A stretch of 13,843 nucleotides of DNA from an uncultured Eubacterium sp. Its GTDB lineage: Bacteria > Bacillota > Clostridia > Lachnospirales > Lachnospiraceae. Below, piece after piece: positions 13,825 through 13,843 of this stretch. The position numbers and the translations under genes were made by a program. The stretch is from contig CAKRDZ010000050.1 in the NCBI GenBank assembly GCA_934316845.1, positions 1-13,843 of the forward strand, given 5' to 3'. Each line of letters opens with the position of its first letter. The stretch's first letter is position 1. The notes beneath the pieces are model-generated. The model saw only the letters and a program-made list of their open reading frames with translations. It ran no database searches and was not told the origin of the DNA.

Positions 13825-13843
13825 CTCCCCGAGTAGGGCTCGA
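13825..13843 (-). tRNA. 3' end of a tRNA, probably tRNA-Asn (partial, runs off the window)
   Basis: Read on the minus strand, the last bases give TCGAGC-CCTAC (T loop and T-stem 3' arm) followed by TCGGGGA, discriminator G and no CCA. This matches the 3' end of a tRNA with acceptor TCCCCGA, as in many Clostridia tRNA-Asn genes. The anticodon lies outside the window, so the identity is an inference. A terminator follows 25 bases on. Confidence 0.6.

Overview
The window reads as chromosomal DNA of a low-to-mid G+C Gram-positive anaerobe, most likely a clostridial gut bacterium of the Lachnospiraceae type. This is inferred from strong AGGAGG-type ribosome binding sites, canonical TTGACA-17-TATAAT promoters in short intergenic gaps, tRNA genes without an encoded CCA, secreted YkuD L,D-transpeptidases with Ig-like domains, and the general protein character. 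No phage, transposase, CRISPR array or integrase is visible.

Left part (1-4440, minus strand): a G+C-rich multi-hairpin island at the edge, leuS (leucyl-tRNA synthetase) directly downstream of a secreted L,D-transpeptidase gene that has its own promoter, then an aldo/keto reductase gene with its own promoter. Divergent from the reductase, on the plus strand, are a DedA-family membrane protein and an S51 peptidase E-like protein, followed by a long stem-loop terminator.

Middle (5786-6459): no protein gene over about 670 bases. It holds tRNA-Cys and tRNA-Glu (minus strand), each with a clear sigma-A promoter, an intrinsic terminator after tRNA-Cys, and two exact copies of a 37-base stem-loop repeat between the two tRNAs. 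Next, on the plus strand, is a large secreted protein (691 aa) with several beta-rich domains and a C-terminal YkuD domain in which the histidine of the usual SHGC motif is alanine; a strong terminator follows.

Right part (8625-13686, minus strand): a tightly packed four-gene run, LysR regulator - secreted RCC1-repeat-like protein - histidine phosphatase - nitroreductase, with gaps of 16-33 bases and a promoter overlapped by an inverted repeat. Upstream lies a two-gene unit, TetR regulator plus an LCMT-type SAM methyltransferase, controlled by a promoter whose -10 lies in a perfect 9-3-9 palindrome, a probable TetR operator. The right edge holds a strong minus-strand terminator and the 3' end of a further tRNA, probably tRNA-Asn.

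Most genes have recognisable families; the less ordinary items are the altered transpeptidase active site, the twin repeats between the tRNAs, leuS without a visible T-box, and the LysR/RCC1-like operon.
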